Below the pieces are notes generated by a model, which was not told the DNA's origin, did not search any database, and saw only the letters and a program-made list of their open reading frames with translations. 64,000 nucleotides of DNA from CAVVFX01 sp963747535 (lineage in GTDB: Bacteria > Acidobacteriota > Terriglobia > Bryobacterales > Bryobacteraceae), in contig CAVVFX010000017.1 of assembly GCA_963747535.1 (NCBI GenBank), positions 1-64,000 on the forward strand. The letters run 5' to 3'. The translations under genes were made by a program, and so were the position numbers. Every line of letters starts with the position of its first letter. Within the stretch, counting starts at the first letter, position 1. Shown piece by piece: positions 35,143-44,937 of this stretch.

Positions 35143-35283
35143 CTACCGGACCAGATTCCTTCGTGCAAGATCTTCCAACTCAGCATCCGGAGCGCGCCGC
35201 GCCGATCTCATCTGCTGGACCCACTGTTGCTCATCCCATATTATTTCCACACCGCCAGCGAAACTACGCTGCGCCTGGATCAC
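35143..35283 (-). pseudogene. truncated protein fragment upstream of the MoxR gene
   Basis: A 46-codon stretch (SFAGGVEIIWDEQQWVQQMR, then APDAELEDLARRNLVR) ends with a stop directly touching a short following ATG. Composition looks coding, but an in-frame stop lies just upstream, where the direct-repeat region begins. Probably the 3' end of a gene cut by a rearrangement at the element edge. No family recognised. Confidence 0.35.
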
Positions 35284-35506
35284 CTTCTTCCTGCTGCACG
35301 AAGTTTTTCAGTGGACCCACTTTTCCTCGTTCCTCTTGCCGGGCAGTCAACGGGCTCCGGGGGCTGCTCTTTTTCTCCGTGCGGACCCAGTTTTCCTCGT
35401 TCCTTTTCGCGCGACGCCACTGGTGCCGATTCTTCGCTTATGCGTGCGCCGCCCGCACGGTCACATAGGCGTTTTGCGATGGACCCACTTTTACTCATTC
35501 CGGTTG
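35216..35506. repeat. four degenerate direct repeats (TGGACCCACTTTTcctcgttcc)
   Basis: Copies begin at about 35216 (tggacccactgttgctcatc), 35312 (tggacccacttttcctcgtt), 35382 (cggacccagttttcctcgtt) and 35480 (tggacccacttttactcatt). All point the same way, at 70-100 bp spacing. They lie exactly where the transfer element meets decayed chromosomal genes. Multiple terminal copies of a ~20-bp site recall the ends of IS21-type elements; no transposase remains. The region 35190-35549 has no gene I can support. Confidence 0.6.
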
Positions 35507-35549
35507 ATTGATGAAGAGCCGTTTCTGCAAGATTTCGTTCCGGGCAGGC

Positions 35550-36526
35550 TCACCGGGCTCCGAGATATTGAAATTCAGGAAGCACTGCAAAAGGGCGGAT
35601 TCGTGTTTCGGCTGGTCCGGCCAACATCGCGATCCGGTCGGTGCTCAGGTTGCCGAGGAATCGAGACCCATCTGACAAGTGGCGGACTTGTAGCGGATCG
35701 AAGCCCATCAGGCGCGCGCAGGTTGCATCCGCGGCGACGGGGTCATCGGCCAGCAGAATTTTCCCAAGGTCGCGTGGGGTTCCTGCAGCGGGCCGTTACC
35801 TTCCATCGCTCTGATGCCGTCGGCGATCACAAAATGGATTGGGACTGTCGCGCAGATATCGAGAATGCTTTCGTGAATCCCATGCCAGTGCAGCAGATTC
35901 TTCGGCCAACCGTACTTCATTCCTGGCAATGCCGAACATGTTCTTCAAGCTGAGCGTGACTCCCGCCCAGTGATGCGTCTTTATCTTGGGCATTGAGACA
36001 ACGAAATCGGAATCGAGAACCGTGCGCGGCAGCCACAGTTCGCCCACGCCGCTGTAATTCGCCTTCAGCTTCACTCTCACGAGTTCATCGCGATTGAGGT
36101 CTACGAACCGGACCGCGTTTCACGGAGAATGTGATCCAAGCCCATGGCGTCTACCACCAATTCGGTGTCCCGCTGGTGGGTAGGTCCTTCGCCGATTACC
36201 ACACGGCTTGCGCCAAGCCGAAGGAAGCATCGTGCTGCGGCACCGATCAAGGCCGGATTCGTATTGACGGGACCGGGGAGGTCCTCCACAAGGTTGGGTT
36301 TGAGCAGGACCGACCTGCCGCGAACGTCGATCGGAAACAATTTCAACCCGTCGAGAAGCAGTCCTTCAACCTTTTCCGAATACGTCTCGCAGTTCAGCAC
36401 GGCCACCAGGGATCGCGGCTTCCGGTAATAGACCGAGTGTTTCGGCCACAACTGTCCCACCGTGATGCCGGTCGTGACGAGCGCACCCGCAGCCGCCCCG
36501 ACGAATCTTCGCCGCGCAGAAGTCAT
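35550..36526 (-). pseudogene. DUF362-family protein, broken by several frameshifts
   Basis: The start at 36526 (MTSARRRFVGAAAGALVTTG) is a Tat-like leader. The family signature follows: SVLLKPNLVEDLPGPVNTNP and VVIGEGPTHQRDTELVVDA. Near 36105 the frame moves, giving FVDLNRDELV then DFVVSMPKIKTHHWAGVTLS and LKNMFGI. Near 35935 it moves again to GMKYGWPKNLLHWHGIHESI, and near 35780 to KILLADDPVAADATCARLMG, ending at 35550. Three or more lesions mean no intact product. DUF362 proteins include iron-sulfur proteins of unknown function. Its start overlaps the next gene's stop, so the two formed an operon. Confidence 0.8.
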
Positions 36527-37419
36527 CGCAGCACCATGAGGGGATGGATCATTTCGCCGCACCGGAGCGCCAACAGTGCGGTTGCCAGTGTGGCGTTGTT
36601 TTGGATTGTGCTCGCATCGCCGACGATTGCGGCCAGCCTCTGCTTCAAGTTGTCTATTCGCCGCTGGTAAACGAACAACGTCAGAATACACCAGGACAAA
36701 CTGAATACGGCGTGAATTTCGTCTACGCGCGATTCCAGCCAATTCACGCTCGCCTGGACGATCTCCCCGCGAGGCTCGTCCTGCAGCGCTAATAGCGCAA
36801 GGGCGGTGGCTTCAACATGCGCCGAAAGCGGAACGCCGTAGACAATGCTGTTCCCGGAATTCCAGCCTCCGGCTACGCACGCACGGTCAAGAAGCATCTC
36901 TACTCCCAGCCGGATTCGATTCTCGGATGCCTCCGAACGGTTGCAGACCGTGAACTGCTTGATGGCGACGACGCTGAATGCCGTCGGATCACCCAACTGC
37001 CTGCGCCTGGACACTACGGCCATCCATATTTGTCCGGATTGAATCGAACCTCGCGATCCGCTGTTTTGAATTTCCATCGCCAGAACCAATTGCCTTCCTT
37101 ACCGCGCTCCGACAAGAGCCACTTCAACGCTCGTCCCCGAGCGTCCGAAACGTCGTTCGCGACTGTCAAGGTGGAGAGGGCCAATGCCGTCGTCCATGAC
37201 GGTTCCGGATCGCCTGTGAAGGCTGGCCATCCCCCATCCGCGCGCTGGCTGTCCAGCAGAAACCGAATTGCCATGGCGGCACTTGCCTTGTCTTCCCAGG
37301 CAAGCCCGAGGGCACCGAGGCACGTCGCTTCCATGCTGGCCTGCTGCGTCCCCGCGTAGCTCCAACCACCCCGACCTTAGCTGGCGCTCCGCGATATTGC
37401 GGGCTATTTGACAGGACAT
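36523..37419 (-). pseudogene. terpene cyclase/prenyltransferase-like repeat protein, decayed
   Basis: Pieces in successive frames read as one alpha-alpha repeat protein: IARNIAERQLRSG, then GWSYAGTQQASMEATCLGAL, LLDSQRADGGWPAFTGDPEP, WFWRWKFKTADREV, PTAFSVVAIKQF and AGGWNSGNSIVYG. These G-G-W and Q-x-x-D-G-G-W repeats are typical of squalene-hopene-cyclase-like and prenyltransferase-beta-like folds. Frameshifts near 37368 and 36985 and an in-frame TAG near 37014 break it. A nonsense codon plus indels argues for true decay rather than read error. Confidence 0.78.
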
Positions 37420-37814
37420 AATATCGGCGCCGGCCGCCACATTGGTATGCAATGCCAAGCGTGAGGCCCATGAGCAATGCCTAACACTTATCTACGGGGG
37501 CTGAAGAAATGACGCAAACCAGTTAATGCGGTTTTCCCAGATTTCCAGGCCTCCAGAAGTCATCAGAACCTTTTGAGGGAATCGCAGTTTTCCACAGTGG
37601 TGGAGCACGGCGGTTAGCCTGTTTGCGCGAAATGAAAACAAGCCGTACAAGAGGGTATGGATTCCAAGAGCCTCCCCCTCACTGTTGATCTGAACGCCGC
37701 AAAAGCTGCGTCGGCACCGCCTGACCATATCCCGTTCACCGTTCAGCAATCCGTCGTTTTCCTCGATTTCAGTCCGCAAAACGATGAGCGCAGAAAAGTG
37801 GGAGTGCAAAACCC
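37420..37814. other. gene-free gap before the island's excisionase gene
   Basis: No gene, RNA or repeat I can support lies here. A minus-strand reading frame (37492-37809) has no ribosome binding site, no family features and biased composition. The left boundary of the tRNA-Asn island probably lies in or near this gap. Confidence 0.4.
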
Positions 37815-38105
37815 ATGAGCCTGGTTGCCCTGCCTAGCGAACCGAGACAGCCAGCCAAAACCGCCGGCGACGCCATGATCGAGGCTATTGCCGATGCCGT
37901 CGCTTTACGACTCGAACGCATGGCCGGCATGCGGCAGCGGCTACTCGATATCCATCAAGCAGCTGAGTATTTGGGCATGTCGGAACATGCGTTGCGGCAC
38001 AAGGCTGGTGTCGATGTTCCCTGCACTCGTATCGATGGTAAACTGCGCTTCGATCGTCGGGATCTGGATCGTTATATCGATCGAGCACCTCGCGAGGGGG
38101 TGTAA
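37815..38105 (+). CDS. excisionase-like helix-turn-helix protein
   Basis: The product is 96 aa. A C-terminal MerR-like helix-turn-helix of the excisionase/AlpA type is clear: RLLDIHQAAEYLGMSEHALR, then CTRIDGKLRFDRRDLDRYID. It ends nine bases before the integrase on the same strand. Such proteins bend DNA at attachment sites to bias the integrase towards excision, and may also repress. Confidence 0.8.
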   Translation: MSLVALPSEPRQPAKTAGDAMIEAIADAVALRLERMAGMRQRLLDIHQAAEYLGMSEHALRHKAGVDVPCTRIDGKLRFDRRDLDRYIDRAPREGV

Positions 38106-38114
38106 AATTTCTGC

Positions 38115-39290
38115 ATGGCCAAAGGTGAACGCGGAACGGCGAAACCGTATCTACGCGGCAAGATTTGGTGGATCCGGTATACGGTACCGGGCGAAGGGCA
38201 GGAACGTTTCGAATCTTCTAAATCGACGAATAAGAACGATGCCATCCGCCTGCTGAACAAGCGTCGCAAGGAGATCGACGACCGGCAAGTCACCTCGACG
38301 GATGCTACGGTCGGCGATCTTCTGCGCCTTTACCTGGAGGATCAAAAACGGCAGAGCCGACATAGCTACAAACAGGCGGATGGCTATGTCCGGCTCCACC
38401 TCCAGCCGGCATTTGGAAAGATCAGGGCTTCTGCGCTCACCACGAAGATGATTAGAGCGTTCATTGATCAGAAGCAGGCCGGCGATTACGCAAATGCAAC
38501 GATCAACCGCTGGTTGGAAGCTTTGCGCCGCGCCTACACTCTTGGGCTAAAGGAACTCCCCCCACTTGTTTATGTTGCCCCGGAGATCGGAGATCTGATG
38601 CTGGACGAGGATGATAACGTGCGCGAAGGCTTCCTGGAGCACGAGCAGTATGTCCGCCTGCGCGACGAATTGCCTGATCATCAAAAGCTCATTCTCGTTA
38701 TCGGCTACCACCTTGGTATGCGCCGGGGTGAGATCCTCAAGCTGCGCTGGGACCAGGTCGATTGGGACGCAAACCTGATCCGGTTAGAGAAGAAACAGAC
38801 GAAAGGGAAAAAGGCGCGCAATGCGCCACTCTACGGCGAACTGCGAGCTTGGTTCGAACTGGGTTTTTCCGCACGCGATCCGAAATGTCTGTTCATTGTT
38901 TCCTGGAAGGGACACGGCATCACAGAAGTGAAAACGGCATGGAAAAAGGCGCGGGAACGCGCCGGTGTCCCTGCACTGCTCATTCACGATTTGCGGCGCA
39001 CGGCCGTCCGCAACATGATCCGGGCGGGGATCTCCGAAAAACGCGCGATGGAGATCAGCGGCCACAAGACGAACAGCATGTTTAAGCGATACGACATTAC
39101 GGACGAGCGGGACATCCAGGCGGACGGAGAGCGCTTGGCGCGGTATCTCGACGAGAAAGCAAAACTAGCCGAAGAGCGGCGAAGGCTTGAGGCGGAACGG
39201 GTTGAGCTGGAGAAAGTTCGTACAAAAGTTGGTGCGGCGGAAGAACGCCCCGACGGCTCGAAAGAGCAAAAGGGCGCTTTAATTCAATGA
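38115..39290 (+). CDS. int: tyrosine recombinase / site-specific integrase
   Basis: The product is 391 aa. An N-terminal SAM-like core-binding domain (residues ~60-150) precedes the catalytic domain: Arg in GYHLGMRRGEILKLRW (R203), His-x-x-Arg in LLIHDLRRTAVRN (H291, R294), His in EISGHKTNSM (H317) and the nucleophile in MFKRYDI (Y326). A coiled arginine/glutamate tail ends the protein. All key residues are present, so it may be active. A decayed copy of its last ~340 bases lies beside tRNA-Asn at 43849-44188, showing the attachment site it uses. Confidence 0.93.
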   Translation: MAKGERGTAKPYLRGKIWWIRYTVPGEGQERFESSKSTNKNDAIRLLNKRRKEIDDRQVTSTDATVGDLLRLYLEDQKRQSRHSYKQADGYVRLHLQPAFGKIRASALTTKMIRAFIDQKQAGDYANATINRWLEALRRAYTLGLKELPPLVYVAPEIGDLMLDEDDNVREGFLEHEQYVRLRDELPDHQKLILVIGYHLGMRRGEILKLRWDQVDWDANLIRLEKKQTKGKKARNAPLYGELRAWFELGFSARDPKCLFIVSWKGHGITEVKTAWKKARERAGVPALLIHDLRRTAVRNMIRAGISEKRAMEISGHKTNSMFKRYDITDERDIQADGERLARYLDEKAKLAEERRRLEAERVELEKVRTKVGAAEERPDGSKEQKGALIQ

Positions 39291-39553
39291 TTTACTTTTC
39301 CTCCTCGAGAGGAATACTGTTACGAACAGGCGTTCGGAGAAGCTCGACCGCACCTATTTCTCCGTCCTGTTAACCTCTCGGGCGGATTTCGAAAGCGCGA
39401 AATCCCGACTTGATGTTCGACTTTTAAAGAGTTCGATGGACCGTCCGAAACAGGCAAGATTTCGTCCGCCCAAAAACGATTCGACAGCCGCGGGGAGCCT
39501 ACTGCCGGGCCGAAATCGGCCAGCGCCCAAACAGGGTCAGGAGGTATTTGCTC
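39291..39553. other. gap after int, with weak similarity to the tRNA-proximal junction
   Basis: The 30 bases after int (aattcaatgatttacttttc, then ctcctcgag) resemble those after the integrase remnant (gattcaataacttaatttgg, then ctcctcagg) at 44180-44210, where the tRNA 3' end begins. This could be a diverged attachment site. The rest of the gap holds nothing I can support. Confidence 0.4.
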
Positions 39554-42139
39554 TTATTGTCCCGGACATGGATCTGCAAAGCGGCTGAGCCGCTTGAGCC
39601 AACTTGAGAGTTTAGCGTCGGCTTCTGAAGCCCGTGTCACGTCTAAGTAAAAGCCAAACCGGACCTTCGCCTCGCCAGCTCGGTTCTGTCGGTACACGCG
39701 GATCTTTGTCTCGTCGCTACTCCCAGTGTGTTCCATGACGAAGGCCCACCCGCCCTTCGGGTGGAAAAGAGCGTCTCCGGGATGGTGCGCCGGCTTGCAG
39801 GACATTTGATGTGCGATCAGATCATCCCAGTGCAAGACCATATGGCGCTCGATGTCTGTCAGGATGGCCGTGGCGTCAGTTGCCAGGCACAGGACTGATG
39901 AAAGCCCGGCCTGTCGTTCGATGTTCGTTAGCAGGCTGCCCATCCGGGCCGCGTCTGGCGATGCCAGGAGCTCCTGCGATAGCAAGACCCTCCGAAGCCC
40001 AAAAGCCTTCTTGATTCCACTGTTAACTCCGGACCAAGCGGTTTTCGAAACGCCAGCCAACATCGCCGCCCACAACGTGCCATCGCCAACTATTGCTTGA
40101 AAGGCATGCAGTTCGCCGCTGGCCTCACAACGCCGCCGGACGGCATCTATGAGGCCGACTGCGCCATCTGAATATGGGGCGCAGAACGACGTGTCGAAGA
40201 CCCGCGTAGTCCAGTCTTGCCCGGACGTCGCTTCGATCCATCCGCCACGTGTACCATTTGCGATCACAGCCAACGGGTATGCGACAGCCTGAACGAGTTG
40301 TGTGACGGTGCAGTTTGAAGAGAACTCTTTCTCTGCCAGTTTCCGCACGAACTGATCCATGTCTTTACGCAGCTTCGCTCTCGCGCGTTCAGGCGGAAGA
40401 AGAGGGGGCGGCGGTGTTGGCGGCTTTTGGGGAGGATGCGTTCCTGAAGGCTGGCCCCCTTCCGGATCGTTCGGATCTTCCGTGGCACCTGTCTCGAATT
40501 CCTCGTCCCCAAAATCAAATAGCGCCCGCAGCACGCCGGTCAAAGTGATCCCGTTCAGTCCGTGCGAGCCATGGACATGTTCTATCCCCTGATTCTGTAT
40601 GCTGATGGATCGAATTAGTTGCTCTGGATCAACAGCAGGCGCGTCGCCTGGAGGGCCTTCTGCAGCCTTTTCCTTCTCAGGGTTGGCGTGGTTGGGCAAA
40701 GGATCCGGGAACAGGGAGTTATCCGTCAGAAGTGCAATCCCTATGCGCTGGAGTTCGGCGATAATTTTCTGATGCTCGCTGGTCGGGTGCCAACGGCCTA
40801 AGTTCTTGATGCCTTCTCCGATTCCGCGCCCTCTGGCCGACGTTCGAAGCTCAGCGAGATCGTTAATCCAGATCTGCTGATGAGGTAGCTCTTCACCGCC
40901 CACGAGCGTAATAGTGACCGTCCCGAATAGCGTTCCCTGACCACGAAGAAACCCCGGAGCCAGGCTCCCTGACCAGACTTGGCCATTCCCGTGGCGACGG
41001 CACATTGCGCGATCGCCGGAGAGTTCCACAGCGACGGCTGCGCCGTTTGGGATCGGCGTCGCAAAGGCGACCGTAAATTCACCCATCAGGCGTTCCCAAG
41101 AAACTTCTGCGACGGCATATGGTCTGGAGGATTGCAGCTTGTAAACGACTGACTCGGGCGCATGGACGAGGCTGGCAGGCTCGGTCTCGCTGGGCGCAAC
41201 ACGAGCAAGGATCCTGTCAAAATCGTCCCTGGATGGATTGTCGTAAACGGCAACCGCCTCGATGTTGCCGCCTCCTCCCGTAGGAATCAGCCAGGCAGCC
41301 GAGGAGCAATTGGGTGACCCCATCACTGCAGCACATCCGTCCGGTCCTTCGAGCCAACAGAGCTTCGCATGAACGGTGCGGGCCTCCCTTGGCTTTACCA
41401 TCTCGACAGCGATCGGCAGGCCTGCAAGCTTGGCCGGATCGAATGAGACCATAGAGGGGTCGAGAAGCACGGTGGCCTGCGAGACGCCGAATTGGTCGTG
41501 AAGCCACTCCAGTACCGCACCTCGGTCGTCACTCGATCCGGTCACGATAATTGCTTTCTCAAAACGACGACCTTTCCATCGATCGAGTAGCTGCTCGCCA
41601 ATTGGCCGGTTTGGCTGAGTAATGAGGACCGGTGGCAGGGTGGCCTCTTCGTCCGCATTCAACCACGCGGAACCGACAATCCGCGCGTGAACACCAGCGT
41701 CGGTAGCTTTCGGCAACCATGCTCCGATTTCACTTAAGACTGAGCGCAGCCAAACGCCATGATCCGGAAGAAAAGGTCCGACCCGCCATGCTGTGCCGAC
41801 TTCGAGATTGCAGCCCCAGCCTCCGTACGTAAGATTGCCTGATCCGATCCACACGGCGGCACCGGCGGCACCGGCTCGGACGATAATCTTCGGATGAAAT
41901 GCACCACTCACGCTTGCACAAGTGAGCTGGTACCGTTGTCCCAACTGACGCACTTGGCCGACCCACCGCGGCAACGCCTGACTCACTTGACCGAGATCAG
42001 CGATGACTTGGACGTCTGTCGAGCCTCCTATCCACAAGTCCGGCAGCACCACGCGCTCAAAGAAGAGCGCGTCGAAATCATACGTGATTAACAGTGCCTT
42101 TTCGTATCCTGGTTCTCGGCAAAAGTCACGCGGCTTCAA
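39554..42139 (-). CDS. double-HKD phospholipase-D-family protein, candidate defence nuclease
   Basis: The product is 861 aa. Two PLD-type half-sites are visible: SGAFHPKIIVRAG with WIGSGNLTYGGW (~residues 80-110), and ARTVHAKLCWLEG with VMGSPNCSSAAW (~260-295). Two HxK...GSxN half-sites form one active site in this superfamily, which includes nucleases and phospholipases. A proline-rich linker (PPQKPPTPPPPLLPPERARA) separates a C-terminal region of ~300 residues I do not recognise. It overlaps the upstream gene by 14 bases. Its place in an integrase-bounded island suggests phage or plasmid defence; activity is inferred. Confidence 0.75.
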   Translation of the reverse strand: MKPRDFCREPGYEKALLITYDFDALFFERVVLPDLWIGGSTDVQVIADLGQVSQALPRWVGQVRQLGQRYQLTCASVSGAFHPKIIVRAGAAGAAVWIGSGNLTYGGWGCNLEVGTAWRVGPFLPDHGVWLRSVLSEIGAWLPKATDAGVHARIVGSAWLNADEEATLPPVLITQPNRPIGEQLLDRWKGRRFEKAIIVTGSSDDRGAVLEWLHDQFGVSQATVLLDPSMVSFDPAKLAGLPIAVEMVKPREARTVHAKLCWLEGPDGCAAVMGSPNCSSAAWLIPTGGGGNIEAVAVYDNPSRDDFDRILARVAPSETEPASLVHAPESVVYKLQSSRPYAVAEVSWERLMGEFTVAFATPIPNGAAVAVELSGDRAMCRRHGNGQVWSGSLAPGFLRGQGTLFGTVTITLVGGEELPHQQIWINDLAELRTSARGRGIGEGIKNLGRWHPTSEHQKIIAELQRIGIALLTDNSLFPDPLPNHANPEKEKAAEGPPGDAPAVDPEQLIRSISIQNQGIEHVHGSHGLNGITLTGVLRALFDFGDEEFETGATEDPNDPEGGQPSGTHPPQKPPTPPPPLLPPERARAKLRKDMDQFVRKLAEKEFSSNCTVTQLVQAVAYPLAVIANGTRGGWIEATSGQDWTTRVFDTSFCAPYSDGAVGLIDAVRRRCEASGELHAFQAIVGDGTLWAAMLAGVSKTAWSGVNSGIKKAFGLRRVLLSQELLASPDAARMGSLLTNIERQAGLSSVLCLATDATAILTDIERHMVLHWDDLIAHQMSCKPAHHPGDALFHPKGGWAFVMEHTGSSDETKIRVYRQNRAGEAKVRFGFYLDVTRASEADAKLSSWLKRLSRFADPCPGQ

Positions 42140-43772
42140 CCTTCACCTCGGCTTTCGATACCGTGACCGCGCGCTTATAGACGTTCTTGCCGCGAGGTGT
42201 GAGCCCCGCCTTATTGACCAGACCTAGCTGCTGTAGCCAACTCACAACCTGATAGAGCCGCGACGCACTTCGACCCGCCCGGTAATCTTGAACGTGCTTA
42301 GCTTCGGGTCTGCTTTGCCATCGGTCCGCTTCTGTTGTCAGCAGCGCAACATCGTGCCCAATGTCGACCGCCATGCGCGACCAGCTTACTCGCAGGTGCT
42401 GATCGATCGTAAGCAAAGCCAGTTCGGACATCACCTGGTCCAGTTTCCAGCGCTCGCCGATAAACCTCTTCACGGCAGGATTGATCACCTCGTGAATGCC
42501 TATAGCGTTCCATCCGATCCCGCTGCGCCCCTCGAAGGGTTTGTTGATCGGGTCAGGCCAGGATGATGCGCGGATTGCTGCCAAGCACCAGATCGCTGGG
42601 AGTAAAACCAACGCTATCGCGGGAGAAGCCTCAATTGAGCTGATGAGCGCGAGCTCCGACATTGGTCCACTCCATCGGTTAATGCCTTGCTCGGTGATCC
42701 GGTCTCCGGCCGTGTGCGCATCAATGCGCTTATACAACTCCTCGAAGCTGATATCGCAGGCGTTCTCTCCGGTGCGGCGGAGGCCGTACAAGTCCAACGC
42801 GTCGTTTTGTGTCTGCGTATCTTGGAGTAAATGGCCGACGACTTCAGCGCTCGGAACCGCGGATCGAGATTTCGACAACAGGAATAGACTGCCGATCAGT
42901 TCCTGCAAGAGGTACTCATGGCCAACCGCGATAGCGTCCCTGGTCAGGTACTTGAGCCAGCCGTTCAGCGCCCCGTGGAGCGCGTTCGGAAGTGATCGAT
43001 TCCGCTTTTGCACCTCGTCAAAGAAGTCATCCTCAGTTGGTACTCGGCCGAGTATATCCGCCACCCCAAGCACGGACCCATACGTTCCGACCCTCCGGAC
43101 CTCCTCATTTCTGCTCGGCGCATTCGGAATGATACCGTCTGTGAGCAGGTCTGTCTCCTGCTCCGTCATGCCGGCAAGGTAGGTGGTGCTACCAAACTCC
43201 TGGAGGTCTGATAGGTTCGCTTCTTCGATGACTTCTCCCGATGAAAACCGGGCTCCAAGGCTTGTCGTATTAACGATTCCGCGAATAAACTCAGCAAGCG
43301 GCTTACCGCGCTCGGTACTCAATCCAGGCACCTGGAGCGTTGGGGCCAGCAAGTACCGGAGCTGCTGACAAGGGTTGAAGTAAATGTTTGCAGCGGACTG
43401 TTCAACGAGCGCGGTCAACGGAGCCGGATCCGTATGCTCATCGACGATGCGCGCCGCGCCCCTCGCGCCAACGACACCTGTCACCTGTCGATCCCGAAGT
43501 ATGTTCCCAATCGCGACCGCAGTTTCGACTGGTTCCGCAAAGGATCGAAATGAACTCCAATGGTCCGGTTGGCGAGCGTTCAAATAGCTGAGAACCATCC
43601 AGGAGTAAAAGGAGACGTACCTGACTGACGGGGTGATGGTCGTTATGCCATCCAGGAGGTCGTTACCTATTGACTGGACGGGCAATCGCAGGCCAGTGAG
43701 GTCCAGACCCCGATTGGGCGTCGCGCCCAACTCGACCCAATCCGGAACTGGCTGGCTTTCTGGAAGTGCCAT
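42126..43772 (-). CDS. unknown protein, partner of the PLD-family protein
   Basis: The product is 548 aa; no known family recognised. Distinct stretches are GLDLTGLRLPVQSIGNDLLD, PSVRYVSFYSWMVLSYL and NPCQQLRYLLAPTLQVPGLS near the N-terminus. A C-terminal winged-helix-like tail follows (RSASRLYQVVSWLQQLGLVN ... LTPRGKNVYKRA). It has no signal peptide or membrane span. Its last 14 bases overlap the start of the PLD gene, so the two are translated together and probably form one complex: a sensor with a putative effector nuclease, by analogy with two-gene defence modules. Confidence 0.7.
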   Translation of the reverse strand: MALPESQPVPDWVELGATPNRGLDLTGLRLPVQSIGNDLLDGITTITPSVRYVSFYSWMVLSYLNARQPDHWSSFRSFAEPVETAVAIGNILRDRQVTGVVGARGAARIVDEHTDPAPLTALVEQSAANIYFNPCQQLRYLLAPTLQVPGLSTERGKPLAEFIRGIVNTTSLGARFSSGEVIEEANLSDLQEFGSTTYLAGMTEQETDLLTDGIIPNAPSRNEEVRRVGTYGSVLGVADILGRVPTEDDFFDEVQKRNRSLPNALHGALNGWLKYLTRDAIAVGHEYLLQELIGSLFLLSKSRSAVPSAEVVGHLLQDTQTQNDALDLYGLRRTGENACDISFEELYKRIDAHTAGDRITEQGINRWSGPMSELALISSIEASPAIALVLLPAIWCLAAIRASSWPDPINKPFEGRSGIGWNAIGIHEVINPAVKRFIGERWKLDQVMSELALLTIDQHLRVSWSRMAVDIGHDVALLTTEADRWQSRPEAKHVQDYRAGRSASRLYQVVSWLQQLGLVNKAGLTPRGKNVYKRAVTVSKAEVKVEAA

Positions 43773-43848
43773 TCGGAGCCCATTGTATTAGCTTGCACAG
43801 TCTCAGGTTGCCAATCCGCCACATTCGTGTCCGCTGCCGCAGCTTCAT

Positions 43849-44188
43849 GCGCAGGAACACCGGTGTCCCTGCGCCGCTGATTCACGATTTGCGGCGCACA
43901 GCCGTCCGCAACATGATCCGGGCGGGGATCTCCGAAAAACGCACGAAGGAGATCAGCGGCCACAGGACGAACACCATGTTTAAGCGATACGACATCCACC
44001 AACGAGTGGGACATCCAGGCGGACGGAGAGCGCTTGGCGTGGTATCTCAATTGAGAAAGCAAAATAGGCCGAAAAGCAGCGGAAGCTTGGAGGGAAGGGC
44101 TGAGATGGACAAAGTTCGTACAAAAGTTCGTACAGGAGAGAACGAAACCAAAGAGGTCTTCGAACAGAAACAGCTTTTGATTCAATAA
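43849..44188 (+). pseudogene. integrase 3'-end remnant next to tRNA-Asn
   Basis: The region repeats the end of the upstream integrase at high nucleotide identity: PLIHDLRRTAVRNMIRAGIS, EISGHRTNTMFKRYDI, then after a frameshift the tail QLRKQ and EMDKVRTKVRTGE. It lacks the N-terminal three quarters. It lies eight bases from the tRNA 3' end, just where a tRNA-integrating element keeps its integrase end. It is either a leftover of an earlier element or a duplication. Confidence 0.88.
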
Positions 44189-44192
44189 CTTA

Positions 44193-44270
<78 letters not shown>

Positions 44271-44367
44271 GCAAGGCAGGCGGGACTCCACTATTACACC
44301 ATCCCGTCCACAATCCTGTCAAACCGTTGTCACGAGATTTGCCGACCTGTGTTTGCATGCATCACCT

Positions 44368-44937
44368 CTACCGAAGCGAATTCACCAGGTCTTTCCCTAG
44401 CAGGTCGGCTCGCCGGGCCAGTTGTAAAGCCGTCGCCAGATCTTTGTCCCTCTGTTCTTCCGCCTGTTGGAGGAACACGCGAATTCGGGCTACCGTCTCC
44501 TGCTGTGCCGCAGTCAACTGGCGCCCGTTGGTGCGATTCACAGCCGCACGGGCTCCGGTTACGAAGCCGGTGAACTCCGCTTGGTACTCGCGCCGACGGT
44601 CATCCGTCAGGATTTCGCCCAGGCGAGGGGTTGGCGCCGGAGGCACCGCCGGCGCCGAAGGCTGGACCTCAGGTGGCGTCGTCTGCGCGGCTGGCACCGG
44701 CACTGCCGGTTTCTTCGGTGGAGTCGTCGGGGGCGGGGGCTCGACCTTCATCTCGGGTAATGGAATTTCAACGATCGGCACTGGAGTTTCAATCTCGGGC
44801 GGCGTTTCGATCGTCGCCTCAGGCAGCGGTTGCGCTACCGCAGGCCGCGGCGCAGGCAATACTAACTTCTTCCGGGGTCCACAGCCGTTTGACCCCAGAG
44901 CCAGAATCACTACCAGAAATGCAATCCGCCCTCTCAT
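44368..44937 (-). CDS. proline-rich lipoprotein
   Basis: The product is 189 aa. The leader MRGRIAFLVVILALGSNGC ends in a lipobox. A long proline/valine/glutamate stretch follows (EPPPPTTPPKKPAVPVP), as in wall-spanning tethers, then a C-terminal helical domain (LTAAQQETVARIRVFLQQAE). It overlaps the histidine kinase gene by four bases, so it is the last gene of a three-gene signalling operon. It may be a periplasmic partner of the sensor. Confidence 0.75.
   Translation of the reverse strand: MRGRIAFLVVILALGSNGCGPRKKLVLPAPRPAVAQPLPEATIETPPEIETPVPIVEIPLPEMKVEPPPPTTPPKKPAVPVPAAQTTPPEVQPSAPAVPPAPTPRLGEILTDDRRREYQAEFTGFVTGARAAVNRTNGRQLTAAQQETVARIRVFLQQAEEQRDKDLATALQLARRADLLGKDLVNSLR

Noticed and set aside
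35090..35953. 287-codon plus-strand reading frame
   Set aside because: It runs antisense to the DUF362 remnant and through the direct repeats, with no family features.
37492..37809. 105-codon minus-strand reading frame in the gap before the excisionase gene
   Set aside because: No ribosome binding site, no recognisable features, and the start lies against the divergent excisionase gene.
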